64,000 nucleotides of DNA from Anaerolineae bacterium (GCA_021463195.1 JAJTXZ010000004.1:1-64000); one strand, 5' to 3'. Shown: positions 1 to 7,843, numbered from the stretch's first letter. A program made the numbers and translations. The notes: generated by a model from the sequence alone, not told the origin.

Positions 1-363
1 CAAATATTTGGACTCGGACGAAATCCCCAATTCCTTGATCGCACGTTCCATCCCCGCAATCGAAGTCGCATTGAACGATTTGTCATCCGGCCCGCCTACA
101 TCTGTCACCAAACCAACACGAATGGCTGACGCGCCACTTGCGGCAGTCGGTTGCGCGGGCGCGGCAGTCGGTTGCGCAGGCGCGGCAGTCGGTTGCGCAG
201 GCGCGGCAGTCGGTTGCGCGGGCACGGCAGTCGGTTGCGCGGGCACGGCAGTCGGTTGCGCGGGCGGAGGCGTCGCCGCCGGCGCGCACGCTGCCACAAT
301 CACACTGAGGGCGAGCGCCAGAAATATGAACACTAAACTTTTATAACGAGCTGGGTACTGCAT
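1..363 (-). CDS. BMP-family ABC transporter substrate-binding lipoprotein (N-terminal part, runs off the left edge)
   Basis: The open frame runs off the left edge, so only the first 121 residues are present. The start ATG at 363-361 has GGAGGA about 8 bases upstream. A signal peptide (residues 1-25) ends in a lipobox VAAC with Cys26 as the expected lipidated residue. A linker follows with six copies of a 7-residue AQPTAVP/AQPTAAP repeat, then RVGLVTDVGG and DDKSFNATS. That start is typical of the BMP/Med family, which binds nucleosides or related ligands outside the cell for an ABC importer. The rest of the binding protein and any permease or ATPase genes lie outside the window. The ligand cannot be told from this fragment. 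The linker is probably a flexible spacer between lipid anchor and binding domain. Confidence 0.85.
   Translation of the reverse strand, partial: MQYPARYKSLVFIFLALALSVIVAACAPAATPPPAQPTAVPAQPTAVPAQPTAAPAQPTAAPAQPTAAPAQPTAASGASAIRVGLVTDVGGPDDKSFNATSIAGMERAIKELGISSESKYL
141..267. repeat. Six tandem copies of a 21-bp unit inside a coding region
   Basis: The core CGGCAGTCGGTTGCGC recurs with a strict 21-bp period at 141, 162, 183, 204, 225 and 246. The period is seven codons, so copy-number change keeps the lipoprotein in frame and alters only the linker length. Copies differ mainly at the base that switches Val to Ala. Confidence 0.95.
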
Positions 364-634
364 CTTTTTCTCCTCCGTTTTTATCTCGTGCGCGAAAGAA
401 TGGATCTCGGACGCGTCGCGCCGCGCCTATTAACTTGCGTGAATGACGGGTTGTGGTGTTTTTTCTAACCGACACACCCCCTTTCAGAAACGATTTGTGG
501 GCTAAAGCAAGGCAACATCATTGTTGTCGAAAAGTGGGACTGCAAATGAGGTATCCCGCGCGTGATCGCGGGACGTAAAATTTGCGTGATTATAACAAAG
601 AACAATAAAAAGAGACAATGCGCTTGCGCGCAAG
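364..634 (-). other. Untranslated leader of the BMP lipoprotein gene
   Basis: No gene is seen in this 271-bp stretch. If the promoter at 589-618 is used, about 220 bases of it are transcribed ahead of the lipoprotein gene. It holds a short perfect hairpin (TCCCGCG arms, about 554-572) and a small CAACA/TGTTG hairpin near 514-528. I compared it by eye with TPP, purine and preQ1 riboswitch cores and did not find a match. Confidence 0.4.
589..618 (-). promoter_or_regulatory. Sigma-70-like promoter with extended -10
   Basis: On the minus strand TTGTCT (618-613) is followed after 18 bp by TATAAT (594-589), preceded by TGT, which makes an extended -10. Transcription would run toward the BMP lipoprotein gene with a long leader. 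Confidence 0.5.
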
Positions 635-823
635 TCAGCGTCCGCGGCGGCGCAAAATTTCTAGCGCCGCGCCGGCAATCAAACCGAGCGTCGCGCCCAA
701 CGCAAGCCCGGACAAAACATTGCCCAAGAGCGCGCCGAGAGCGACGCCAAGGCCAGCGCCCAATACAACCACCACCAGGACGCGACTAAAGATCGAGGAA
801 CCGCTTGACGAACGGCGGGGCAT
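635..823 (-). CDS. Small glycine-rich membrane protein
   Basis: This 62-residue product has a basic Ser-rich N-terminus, then about 40 hydrophobic residues with Gly every three or four positions (GLGVALGALLGNVLSGLALG), and ends in Arg-rich RRRGR. The pattern suggests two short transmembrane helices or a glycine-zipper hairpin, with both ends in the cytoplasm. A GAGAG sequence lies just upstream of the ATG. It sits between the THX gene and the BMP lipoprotein gene on the same strand. I do not recognise a family and assign no function. It could be a chance frame, but the hydrophobic pattern and start site favour a real gene. Confidence 0.55.
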   Translation of the reverse strand: MPRRSSSGSSIFSRVLVVVVLGAGLGVALGALLGNVLSGLALGATLGLIAGAALEILRRRGR

Positions 824-896
824 GCGCGTCTCTCAAGGCAAGCCGCGCGCGCCACACAAACTTGCGCGTCTTGCGTCAAGACAATAAAGCTAAAAA

Positions 897-1076
897 TTAT
901 TCCGTAGGCGGCGCTTCGCTTGGCGTCGCGGGCTGCGAACGCGGCGCTCTGGCTTTCACTGGCGTCGGTTTCGGTTCCGGTTTTGGCGGCGCCGGCGGCG
1001 GCGTGCCGGGATGTGTTTTGCCGTGCGAACCGCGAAATAGTTTGCCGCGCTTGGTGCGTTTATCGCCTTTACCCAT
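897..1076 (-). CDS. 30S ribosomal protein THX
   Basis: The 59-residue product begins MGKGDKRTKRGKLFRGSHGK, which matches the start of the small basic THX proteins that bind the top of the 30S head next to 16S rRNA. The start ATG at 1076-1074 follows a strong AAGGAG 8 bases upstream, and the frame stops at 897. The conserved basic part takes up only the first 22 or so residues. The remainder is a Pro/Ala/Lys-rich tail (PPPAPPKPEPKPTPVK and onward), longer than in the classic Thermus protein and probably disordered. The gene is easily missed because of its size. The assignment rests on the strongly conserved N-terminus. Confidence 0.85.
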   Translation of the reverse strand: MGKGDKRTKRGKLFRGSHGKTHPGTPPPAPPKPEPKPTPVKARAPRSQPATPSEAPPTE

Positions 1077-1182
1077 AAGTGAGCTCCTTTATCCAGAATT
1101 AAAAGACCGCGCGCATTATAGTTGGGCGCGCGGCGAGTGTCAAAAAAAAGGCGCGTCTGCAAACCTTGAACTATCGCAGACG

Positions 1183-2559
1183 CTATTGCGCATAAATCAA
1201 ATCATTCACCTGACTGAACGGACTCAAATATTCCGGCATCGCTTTATTGCCGCGCACAACGCTGACGCGCCATTGATATGCGCCTGTGTTCGCCCACCAC
1301 ACCGTATCGCACGAACCGCCATCGCGGCTTGGATACAGCGTCACGCGCGTTTCTTTGGTCCAATCGGCGAGCGCCGTCCAACGCTTTTGTTCATGCGGTT
1401 TACTTTCAACCAAAAAATATTCATCGGGCGCGAGCTCGCTGTCAAACGACCACGCCAGCGCCAATTCACGCGCGCACCAATAGCGCGCCCCATTCGTCGG
1501 CTCGACGAGTCGCGGCGCCGGATATTTAAAATGCGCGTCCGCGACGTTCGCGACGGGCGAAAGCGTCTGCGCGGGCGGCGACGCTGTCGCATTCCCAACC
1601 GACGCACGCGGCGCCGCGCGCGTCGGCGCGCACAACCAGCTCGAATGAATGTACGCCACGCCATCCGATAAATTCACGACTGACCATTCGCCATTGACGC
1701 CGGTCACGGTAACGCGCGCGCCGGATTCGATTTTTTGCGCGACCGCAAAATCATCGCCGGGCCCTTGAAAGAGCGCGGCATTTTCCGCGCACACCACAAA
1801 ATTCTTGCGCGCGGTTGTCGTAGTAAACGCTTCCGGCGGTGGCGGCGGCGTTGGCGTTTCAGTCGGCGCTTTGCGCGTCCATCCGGCGGCTTGCGCATCG
1901 CCCACCGCGCAAAACCAGCGGTCGCCACGAACGAGGTCCACCTGAATGCTCGCATAGCCCGCGTCATTGGGCAAATAAAAAAAGCGCGCGCCGCTCGCTT
2001 CAACGTCGCCTTTGACCACGCAGCCCGCCGGCGGAGTTTCACAGCCGCCGCGACAGCGCGGATCGGGTGTTGGCGTGGCATCCTGTTTCGCCACTTTGAA
2101 ATCCGCGTCGGGAGTTTGCAGCACATAGGCGCGAATATCTTGCTCCGTCTGTTTCCACCACGCGCCAAAATCCACTCGCTGGCTCACGCCCCATGAAAAA
2201 ATTCCGAACGCAAACATAAAGACCAGCGCCGCAACCAAACGCATCACGCACGAACCGCCCTGAACAAACGGCGCGCTAAATTCCGTATTCGCGATGGCAG
2301 GCGTCGCGCGCAATGGCGGCGGCGCGGCGGACGATTGAAACAGTTGTCCTTCTTGACGCGCGCGGTCATACGCGGCGCGCTGCGCGGGATCGCTGAGAAT
2401 GCGCCACGCTTCATTCAATTCACGCAGTCGGTCCAATAACTGCGGCGAAGAGCGCGCTGTCGGATGATATTTTTGCATCAAACGCCGATACGCCGCGTCA
2501 ATTTGCGCGAGCGTCGCGGTCGGTTTGACGTTCAATAACGCGTAATAATCTTTCACCAC
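1183..2559 (-). CDS. Membrane protein with J-like domain, SH3b domain and C-terminal beta domain
   Basis: The product starts with a J-like domain (KDYYALLNVKP, later LNEAWRILSDPAQRAAYDRARQ). The diagnostic HPD tripeptide, which stimulates Hsp70 ATPase, reads HPT here, so it may not act as a DnaK co-chaperone. One transmembrane helix follows near residues 105-125, then two extracytoplasmic beta modules. The first is a bacterial SH3-like domain ending near YIHSSWLC. The second is an Ig/FN3-like C-terminus with several Cys and Trp. I chose the GTG at 2559 because the J domain begins there. A TTG at 2625 would add 22 residues translated from a spacer of reiterated GATTTTCG words. The beta-helix gene upstream is probably co-transcribed. 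J-like inside and SH3b outside suggests an envelope sensor or scaffold, which is inference. Confidence 0.7.
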   Translation of the reverse strand: MVKDYYALLNVKPTATLAQIDAAYRRLMQKYHPTARSSPQLLDRLRELNEAWRILSDPAQRAAYDRARQEGQLFQSSAAPPPLRATPAIANTEFSAPFVQGGSCVMRLVAALVFMFAFGIFSWGVSQRVDFGAWWKQTEQDIRAYVLQTPDADFKVAKQDATPTPDPRCRGGCETPPAGCVVKGDVEASGARFFYLPNDAGYASIQVDLVRGDRWFCAVGDAQAAGWTRKAPTETPTPPPPPEAFTTTTARKNFVVCAENAALFQGPGDDFAVAQKIESGARVTVTGVNGEWSVVNLSDGVAYIHSSWLCAPTRAAPRASVGNATASPPAQTLSPVANVADAHFKYPAPRLVEPTNGARYWCARELALAWSFDSELAPDEYFLVESKPHEQKRWTALADWTKETRVTLYPSRDGGSCDTVWWANTGAYQWRVSVVRGNKAMPEYLSPFSQVNDLIYAQ

Positions 2560-2625
2560 ACAACCCGTCAAGACAATTTCCGATTTTCGATTTTCGGTTT
2601 CCAAAATCCGCGCGGCGCGCGTCAA

Positions 2626-4038
2626 CTACCGATTTTCAATTTGCGTCGGCACATGCGTCGAAGCAGTCGCGTCGGCGATAGCTTGGTCCACGCCAATTTC
2701 GCAGCTCCAGGTGTTGCGCGAAAAAATAACGCGCGAGCCGCCGACCCAAAAAGGATATTTGCACGCCGCCCCCGTGTTGGGGTCCGCGCCCGCGCTATTT
2801 TCCACAAACTCGTTGCCATGCGCAAACGTCACTTCGTAACAATTATGCGGCGCGGCGCGACAATCGTTTTGATGAAAGCGATTATTGTTCGAGGTGAGAT
2901 TGCCTTCGCCATTCATGTAATAACAATCGCCGGAACTGGCGCACGTATTGCGCGCGATAATGTTGTCCTGGCAGGCGATGCACAACCAGCCGGCGGATTC
3001 ACAGCCGGTGGGCAAATAACCGCCATCGGGTGTCGTGCAGCTGCGATTGGCATGGCTCAACGAATTACCCGCAAACACCGCCGACTCGACTGCGAAATTG
3101 TACGAACCCCAACCGGTTGCATTATCCAAACGATTGTTGAGCAATTTTAAACCGCGCACGCGTTCCGCCGCAATGCCGGATACGCCGCCGGCAATGTCGG
3201 AATCCATAATCGTCGTATCGGACGCGCGCACCAGAATGCCACCGCCATACGCCACGCCGCCGGGTTTGCCTTTGCAGTCAGGATATAAACACAACAAAAT
3301 GGCGGCATCGTCCGCGTCCGTCGTCGCGCGAATCAAAACGTCGCGAATGAAAATACGCGCGCCTTCCGCCACAATCGCATAACCGCGCCCCTGCGCGCGA
3401 ATAACCGAACTCGGATCGCCGAATATGCCAATGTCCTCGCCGCGCACCGTGAACGCGCGATATTCTTGCCCCGCGCAAAGTTTTACCGATTCAGTCACCA
3501 CGTCCGGAAATTGATTCGCGGGCGTGCAATTCATCGGCTCTGGCGGCACCTTAATTTGCACGCGCCCCAGCTGCAGCGTCGGCGGCAATTCATACGCCAA
3601 CGTGCGCGCGGGCGAAACATTTTTTTCCGCGACTGGCATTACGGGCTGCGTCGGTTCAGGCGCCTGCGTCGGCGCGCGCGTCGGTTCAGGCGCGGACGTG
3701 CGCGTGCGGCGGACACGCGTTGCGGCGGACGCGTCCGTCGGCGCGTTGGTTGGCGCGGTCTCGGCGGTCGCCGTATGCCGAACCGCGACGAGGGTCGGCG
3801 CGCGCGTCGGACGTTTGGCGACAAGCGGCGCGGGGCGCGCTGGAAAAAAATATGCCCACGCCAATACAAGCGCCAAAACCAGGTCCAACGCGCCAAAAAG
3901 CGCCATCGCCCAGATAAAAAATTGGCGGCGATCAAAACGACGCGTATGCGCGAGACCATAGGGCTGCCCCCAAGTATCGCGCATGTAAATATTTGGCGCG
4001 CGCCGAGCGTACGAATTACGCGGACGGAGAAATTTCAT
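2626..4038 (-). CDS. Membrane-anchored right-handed beta-helix protein
   Basis: This 470-residue product has a basic N-terminus, one transmembrane helix (FIWAMALFGALDLVLALVLA, about residues 40-65) and a long Pro/Thr/Ala/Arg-rich linker. The C-terminal half has the repeated short beta-strand pattern of right-handed parallel beta-helix proteins (IFGDPSSVIRAQGRGYAIVA, IFIRDVLIRATTDADDAA, NNRLDNATGWGSYN). It contains many Cys, which could form disulfides outside the cell. The topology suggests a short cytoplasmic N-terminus and a surface-exposed helix that could bind or process polysaccharide, but I see no clear catalytic residues. It ends just before the J-domain/SH3b gene. An alternative start MRDTWGQ lies 18 codons downstream, and I could not decide between the two. 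Confidence 0.65.
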   Translation of the reverse strand: MKFLRPRNSYARRAPNIYMRDTWGQPYGLAHTRRFDRRQFFIWAMALFGALDLVLALVLAWAYFFPARPAPLVAKRPTRAPTLVAVRHTATAETAPTNAPTDASAATRVRRTRTSAPEPTRAPTQAPEPTQPVMPVAEKNVSPARTLAYELPPTLQLGRVQIKVPPEPMNCTPANQFPDVVTESVKLCAGQEYRAFTVRGEDIGIFGDPSSVIRAQGRGYAIVAEGARIFIRDVLIRATTDADDAAILLCLYPDCKGKPGGVAYGGGILVRASDTTIMDSDIAGGVSGIAAERVRGLKLLNNRLDNATGWGSYNFAVESAVFAGNSLSHANRSCTTPDGGYLPTGCESAGWLCIACQDNIIARNTCASSGDCYYMNGEGNLTSNNNRFHQNDCRAAPHNCYEVTFAHGNEFVENSAGADPNTGAACKYPFWVGGSRVIFSRNTWSCEIGVDQAIADATASTHVPTQIENR

Positions 4039-4493
4039 TGCATCGCAAATCGCAAATGCGAGGTGACGGGCGGAGCATGAACACGCAAATTATAGACGCC
4101 GTGCGCGCAATTCGCCAAATACGCGCGTTCGCCGCAAAATTAAAGCGCACCCAGACGAGCGCGCTACTCTTTGCCAAAACGATTGCGCGCGCGCCGCGGA
4201 CAGAAACCGCGCACAATGGGTCGAACAAATTTGAAATTTGCCGTGCGTTTGGCAAAAAGATTGTTTCAGCTTGAGCGCCTAGAGCCGATTCCACTTTGAT
4301 TTGTGGGTAGACCTTTCGAGTTTCCGAAAACCCGAAAGGTCTTGCCCCACAAACGAATCAGGAATTCGCTCTAGCTTGAAACTATCATTGCGAACCGTTG
4401 TCGCGTAGCAATCTCCGCATTTCAAGATTGTTTTATCGCGCAGAACGCTCCGCGCAGGGACTTGACGTTCACTTGGAATTGCAAGCGGATTGT
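4039..4493. other. Intergenic region with one palindromic repeat
   Basis: I see no convincing gene in these 455 bp. The stretch 4279-4374 is copy 1 of the CTAGAGC hairpin family. Nothing recognisable was seen in the flanks (4039-4278 and 4375-4493). Confidence 0.6.
4279..4374. repeat. Hairpin repeat family, copy 1
   Basis: This 96-bp element begins CTAGAGC and ends GCTCTAG, and almost its whole length can fold back. The inner stem is AGACCTTTCG paired with CGAAAGGTCT, and the outer arms are TTTGTGGG and CCCACAAA. Related copies lie at 25207-25301 and 58639-58731. It carries no coding capacity, so it is either a MITE-like non-autonomous element or a family of REP-like or terminator hairpins. 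Confidence 0.85.
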
Positions 4494-4829
4494 TTACGCA
4501 AAGCTCGCGACCGCCGTTTCCACATCGGGAAACGATTTCATAATGCTTGTAAAGCCAGAGAGCTCTAGCACTTTATTCACATCGGGCTGCGCGCCTGCAA
4601 GACGCAAATCACCGCCCTGTTGACGCGCCGCTTTGACGCCATTCAACAAGACGCGCAAACCCGCGCTGCTGGTGTACTCCAAACCCGCCAAGTTAGCGAC
4701 CACCCGCGTCTTGTCCTCACGCAGCTGCGTCGAAATCGCGTCCGCCAGCGCCGGCGCGGTCAACGCATCCAAATTGCCGCTAATCGCGATGACCAAAATC
4801 GCGCCACGCATTTCACTTTTAAAATCCAT
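4494..4829 (-). CDS. STAS-domain anti-sigma factor antagonist
   Basis: This 111-residue protein is a single STAS domain of the SpoIIAA/RsbV type. It contains the conserved helix start LEYTSSAGLRVLL, whose serine is the usual target of the partner kinase. When unphosphorylated, such proteins bind the anti-sigma kinase and free the sigma factor or other target. The start ATG at 4829 is preceded by GGAG and fits the domain boundary; a longer frame upstream runs through the neighbouring gene and is unlikely. It is the last of four genes on this strand that form one partner-switching cluster, with the phosphatase divergent at 6462. Confidence 0.9.
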   Translation of the reverse strand: MDFKSEMRGAILVIAISGNLDALTAPALADAISTQLREDKTRVVANLAGLEYTSSAGLRVLLNGVKAARQQGGDLRLAGAQPDVNKVLELSGFTSIMKSFPDVETAVASFA

Positions 4830-4875
4830 CGTATGCTCCGTGTGAGAATGATAATTTTTCGCGCGTCCGATTATT

Positions 4876-5289
4876 TTACGCCAACGCCGCCAACGCGCTG
4901 ACGGTGTCCGGATAAATCGGCAGCAGCGTCGTGAGCCCCGCCAAATCAAGAACGCGCTGCACGCGCAGAGTCGGATTAACCAGCGCTAGCTGCGCCTTGC
5001 CGCGCGCGGCGCGCGCATCATCCAACATCTTGAGCGTCGCCCAGCCATTTTCTATATCCGGCAAACTCTCGGCGCGCAAAAGTTTGGTGATTATATTTAA
5101 CGCCACCAAACCTGAACTGCTCATATAATCGCATTGACTCAGTTCGAGCGCGATGTGGCGCACTCCCGCCGCATACAACGTTTGGCCCTGTTTGACAAGT
5201 TCCTGATAATTCGAACCGTCCACGTTTCCGTTCACATACATAATCGCCGCCGACGGAAAATTGGCGGGATGTTCAATTCGCAATTCCAT
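4876..5289 (-). CDS. STAS-domain anti-sigma factor antagonist
   Basis: This 137-residue STAS protein has the phospho-acceptor region YMSSSGLVAL near residue 57 and a VNGNVDGSNY segment near the N-terminus that matches the first strand-loop of the fold. A strong GAGGAGG sits before the ATG at 5289. It is longer than a minimal antagonist because of an inserted helix region (about residues 75-100) between the core helix and the last strands. It lies between the RsbW-like kinase gene and another STAS gene. Three antagonists beside one kinase suggests several inputs competing for it, which is inference. Confidence 0.9.
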   Translation of the reverse strand: MELRIEHPANFPSAAIMYVNGNVDGSNYQELVKQGQTLYAAGVRHIALELSQCDYMSSSGLVALNIITKLLRAESLPDIENGWATLKMLDDARAARGKAQLALVNPTLRVQRVLDLAGLTTLLPIYPDTVSALAALA

Positions 5290-5299
5290 AAATGCCTCC

Positions 5300-5749
5300 T
5301 CAATTTTCCCCGAGCGCGCGGCGCATGGTCAAACGATTGCCCTTTACCGCGTCAAATTCAAACCGCACCTCTTGCATCAGCTGCCGCATAAAGTATAAAC
5401 CCAAGCCGCCTTCGGGACGCTGCTCCAACGGCGCGGTCAGGTCCGGTTCAGCCACTTGCGACGGGTCAAAGCTGCGCCCATAATAGTCCAGCGTCACGCA
5501 CACCGCGTCGTCTTGACGCCACAATTCGACTTGGACCTCGCCCATTTGGTCGTCAAAAACGTGATTGAAAATATTCGTGACAGCTTCATCGCACGCCAAT
5601 TCGAGCGCAAAAACATCCTCCGCGCCACATCCAAATTGCGGCGCCGTCGCCGCAATAAACGCGCGCAAACGCGCCAACTGTTCCAGCGAACCGCGCAACA
5701 CGCAGCGCGCGCGCGTTGCAACGTTCGCCGCGTTTGCGTCCCGCTTCAA
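5300..5749 (-). CDS. RsbW/SpoIIAB-like serine kinase (HATPase_c)
   Basis: This 149-residue protein has the GHKL ATPase motifs of the anti-sigma kinase group: an N-box in ELACDEAVTNIFNHVF, a G1-type DYYGRSFDPS, and GGLGLYFMRQL. Such kinases bind a sigma factor or another effector and phosphorylate the STAS antagonists on serine. Its first 4 bases overlap the end of the STAS gene upstream (5746-6138), so the two are translationally coupled. No sigma factor gene is seen in the window, so its target is unknown and may not be a sigma factor. Confidence 0.9.
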   Translation of the reverse strand: MKRDANAANVATRARCVLRGSLEQLARLRAFIAATAPQFGCGAEDVFALELACDEAVTNIFNHVFDDQMGEVQVELWRQDDAVCVTLDYYGRSFDPSQVAEPDLTAPLEQRPEGGLGLYFMRQLMQEVRFEFDAVKGNRLTMRRALGEN

Positions 5750-6138
5750 AACGACGCCACCGCGCTTGGCACGTCGTGATGAATTTCGAGAAACATGTCA
5801 AAGCCGCTCATCTTGAGCGTTTCAAGAACGCGCTTGGTCGGCGCGGCGAGTTTCAAATGCGGCGATTTGTACGTGCCTTTGACGACGCCGGCGCTCACAT
5901 TGCTGCGCGTCGCGTTCTCATCGCGCAAACTATTGTAAATTACATTCAATGCGCGTAAACCCGCGCTGCTCATGTACGGCGTCTGTCCTAAATCAAGCAC
6001 CATGTCGCGCGCGCCCTTTGCGATCAAGTCGGCGGCGGTTTGCTGAAATTGTTCGTACGAAGCCGAATCTACGTTGCCATGCACATGCAATACCGCAATC
6101 ATTTTGGGATTTGCGGCTTGCGTAATTGTGATTTCCAT
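5746..6138 (-). CDS. STAS-domain anti-sigma factor antagonist
   Basis: This 130-residue STAS protein has the core motif PYMSSAGLRALN with the expected acceptor serine and an N-terminal VLHVHGNVDSASY strand. Like the protein encoded at 4876-5289, it carries an insertion after the core helix (SNVSAGVVKGTYKSPHLK). AAGGAG lies before the ATG at 6138. It is the first gene of the minus-strand partner-switching cluster and overlaps the kinase gene by 4 bp. The two long STAS proteins look like paralogues, while the one at 4494 is the short canonical form. Confidence 0.9.
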   Translation of the reverse strand: MEITITQAANPKMIAVLHVHGNVDSASYEQFQQTAADLIAKGARDMVLDLGQTPYMSSAGLRALNVIYNSLRDENATRSNVSAGVVKGTYKSPHLKLAAPTKRVLETLKMSGFDMFLEIHHDVPSAVASF

Positions 6139-6260
6139 CGGACTCCTTTTTCTCGACGCGACAAGGCCACGGAGATTGCAGTCTTGGGCAGACTGCCTTA
6201 CAATGCGATCGTCGCGTCAAGCGCTCGTGATTCTATTATCGTTTGACCTACCCTGTCAAG

Positions 6261-6392
6261 AGAAAAATATTTGATGATTACCCACATCACGAAAACGTAG
6301 CGGACTTTTAGCCCCCAAGGGTTTTCTGCGATAGAGTTCATCGCCAAACTCTTGGGGTCTGGAAATCCGGGTAATCACCAGAAAAATATTTG
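6261..6392. mobile_element. MITE-like palindromic element between 13-bp direct repeats
   Basis: A perfect direct repeat AGAAAAATATTTG occurs at 6261-6273 and 6380-6392. Between the copies lies about 106 bp whose ends are inverted (TGATTACCC at 6275, GGGTAATCA at 6369). Longer imperfect arms nest inside (about 6301-6324 with 6346-6369, around CCCCAAG and CTTGGGG). There is no open frame. The layout is that of a non-autonomous insertion with a target duplication, in the spacer between the divergent antagonist and phosphatase genes. The rest of the 322-bp spacer shows nothing else I can name. Confidence 0.6.
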
Positions 6393-6461
6393 CGCTTACC
6401 GCCATTCAAATTAGCGTGCATTCACAACACGCCCTTGCGTCATGTGAAGAATCGCAAGTAA

Positions 6462-7730
6462 ATGCGTGTGACTCCCACCGAACAACTCCTCGCGCGTGTG
6501 CCGCTATTCGCCAACCTGCCCGCACAGGAAATTCGCAAACTCGCCGCGACCTTGACGTTGCGTCAAGTTCCCGACGGTGCCGTAATCGTGCGCGAAGGCG
6601 ATACGGGTCAACATTTCTATATCGTTCGGCAAGGCGAACTGCAAGTTATCAAAAGTCTCGGCACGTCGGATGAGCGGCTCGTCAATCGGCGCCATCCTGG
6701 TGAATTTGTCGGCGAGATGAGTTTATTCAATCCTGACGGCAAACGCACCGCAAGTCTGCGCGCGCAAGGCAATGCCGAAATTTGGGAAATGACACGCGCG
6801 GAATTTGACGCGCTATTGACGCGCGCGCCGCGTCTCGCGTATGAAATGGTGCGCGTGCTTTCCAATCGGCTCACCGACGCGCACAACAACGCGATGGCGG
6901 ATTTAATCGCCAAGAATCGCTCACTGGAACAAAAAAATATCGAACTCGCCAACGCGTATAACGAGCTGCAAGCCGCGCAAGCGCAAATTATTGAAAAAGA
7001 AAAACTAGAGCGCGAATTGCAGCTGGCGGCGGAAATTCAGTTGAGCATTTTGCCGCGCGCGCTGCCTCATCTCAAGAATTTTCATTTTGGCGCGCAAATC
7101 GCGCCCGCGCGGCAAGTGGGCGGCGATTTGTACGACTTTATTCCCCTGAGCGCGGACGCGCTGGCGATTGTGATTGGCGACGTGAGCGACAAGGGTGTGC
7201 CTGCCGCGATTTTTATGGCGCAAACGCACGCTTTGATCCGCGCCCAAGCGCGTCAAAATCGTTCGCCGCGCGAAACTCTCGAACGCGTCAATCAATATCT
7301 TTTGGAAATGAACGCGGCAGGACTGTTCGTAACTGTATTGTACGGCATTCTCGACCGTGTTACGCGCGAGTTTCAATACGCGCGCGCCGGACATGAATTG
7401 CCGCGGCTGCGCCTTGCGGATGGGAGTGTGCAAACGCCGCCGCTGCGCGAAGGCGCGCCATTGGGTATTTTCGATTTTGTATTGCTGGATGAAGAAACCA
7501 TAACGCTCGCGCCGGGCGCGACCATGTTGCTGCTCACGGACGGCGTGACCGAAGCATTCAACGCCGCGCGCGAACAATTTGGCGCAGAACGACTGGCGAC
7601 ATTTATGCGGCGCGCCGAGCATTCAAACATGCAGACCTTGTGCGACCAACTGCTCGCGCAAATCGCCGAATTTCGCGGCGCGGCGCCGGTGCATGACGAT
7701 ATAACGATGGTCGCCGTACACGCAGACTAA
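6462..7730 (+). CDS. Cyclic-nucleotide-binding SpoIIE-type protein phosphatase
   Basis: This 422-residue protein has a cyclic-nucleotide-binding domain (about residues 10-125) whose phosphate-binding cassette is intact, with GEFVGEMSLF and the Arg of GKRTAS. A coiled coil follows (about 140-185; SLEQKNIELANAYNELQAA), then a PP2C/SpoIIE phosphatase domain with metal-binding Asp residues in GGDLYDF, VIGDVSDKGVPAA and LLLTDGVTEA. Such phosphatases remove phosphate from STAS antagonists in RsbU fashion. It is divergent from the STAS/kinase cluster and so is its likely reactivator. The sensor domain implies control by cAMP or cGMP; a cyclase gene lies at 10141-11682. A terminator hairpin follows the stop. 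Confidence 0.92.
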   Translation: MRVTPTEQLLARVPLFANLPAQEIRKLAATLTLRQVPDGAVIVREGDTGQHFYIVRQGELQVIKSLGTSDERLVNRRHPGEFVGEMSLFNPDGKRTASLRAQGNAEIWEMTRAEFDALLTRAPRLAYEMVRVLSNRLTDAHNNAMADLIAKNRSLEQKNIELANAYNELQAAQAQIIEKEKLERELQLAAEIQLSILPRALPHLKNFHFGAQIAPARQVGGDLYDFIPLSADALAIVIGDVSDKGVPAAIFMAQTHALIRAQARQNRSPRETLERVNQYLLEMNAAGLFVTVLYGILDRVTREFQYARAGHELPRLRLADGSVQTPPLREGAPLGIFDFVLLDEETITLAPGATMLLLTDGVTEAFNAAREQFGAERLATFMRRAEHSNMQTLCDQLLAQIAEFRGAAPVHDDITMVAVHAD

Positions 7731-7734
7731 CAAA

Positions 7735-7765
7735 AATGCGCTGCCAAACATGGCAGCGCATTGTA
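7735..7765 (+). terminator. Hairpin terminator after the phosphatase gene
   Basis: AATGCGCTGCCA at 7735-7746 pairs perfectly with TGGCAGCGCATT at 7751-7762 around an AACA loop, followed by a short T-rich run. It lies 5 bp after the phosphatase stop and could also serve the convergent nSTAND1 gene. Confidence 0.75.
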
Positions 7766-7843
7766 TTTCTATAGTTGTTCAGATAATGTTTTGGACAGCT
7801 GTCCGCCGCGACCTTTCCGCTTTTCGGGAACTCGATATGTCCG

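Noticed and set aside
141-267. Short regular repeats that might suggest a CRISPR array
   Set aside because: The 21-bp units are directly adjacent without spacers and are in frame within a lipoprotein linker.
364-634. Known riboswitch ahead of the BMP lipoprotein gene
   Set aside because: By eye it lacks the conserved cores of TPP, purine and preQ1 classes. A covariance-model scan would decide.
805-1671. 288-residue plus-strand frame over THX and the J-domain gene
   Set aside because: It has no start signal, reads through the THX gene and the 3' part of the J-domain gene in antisense, and its composition is Arg-rich noise.
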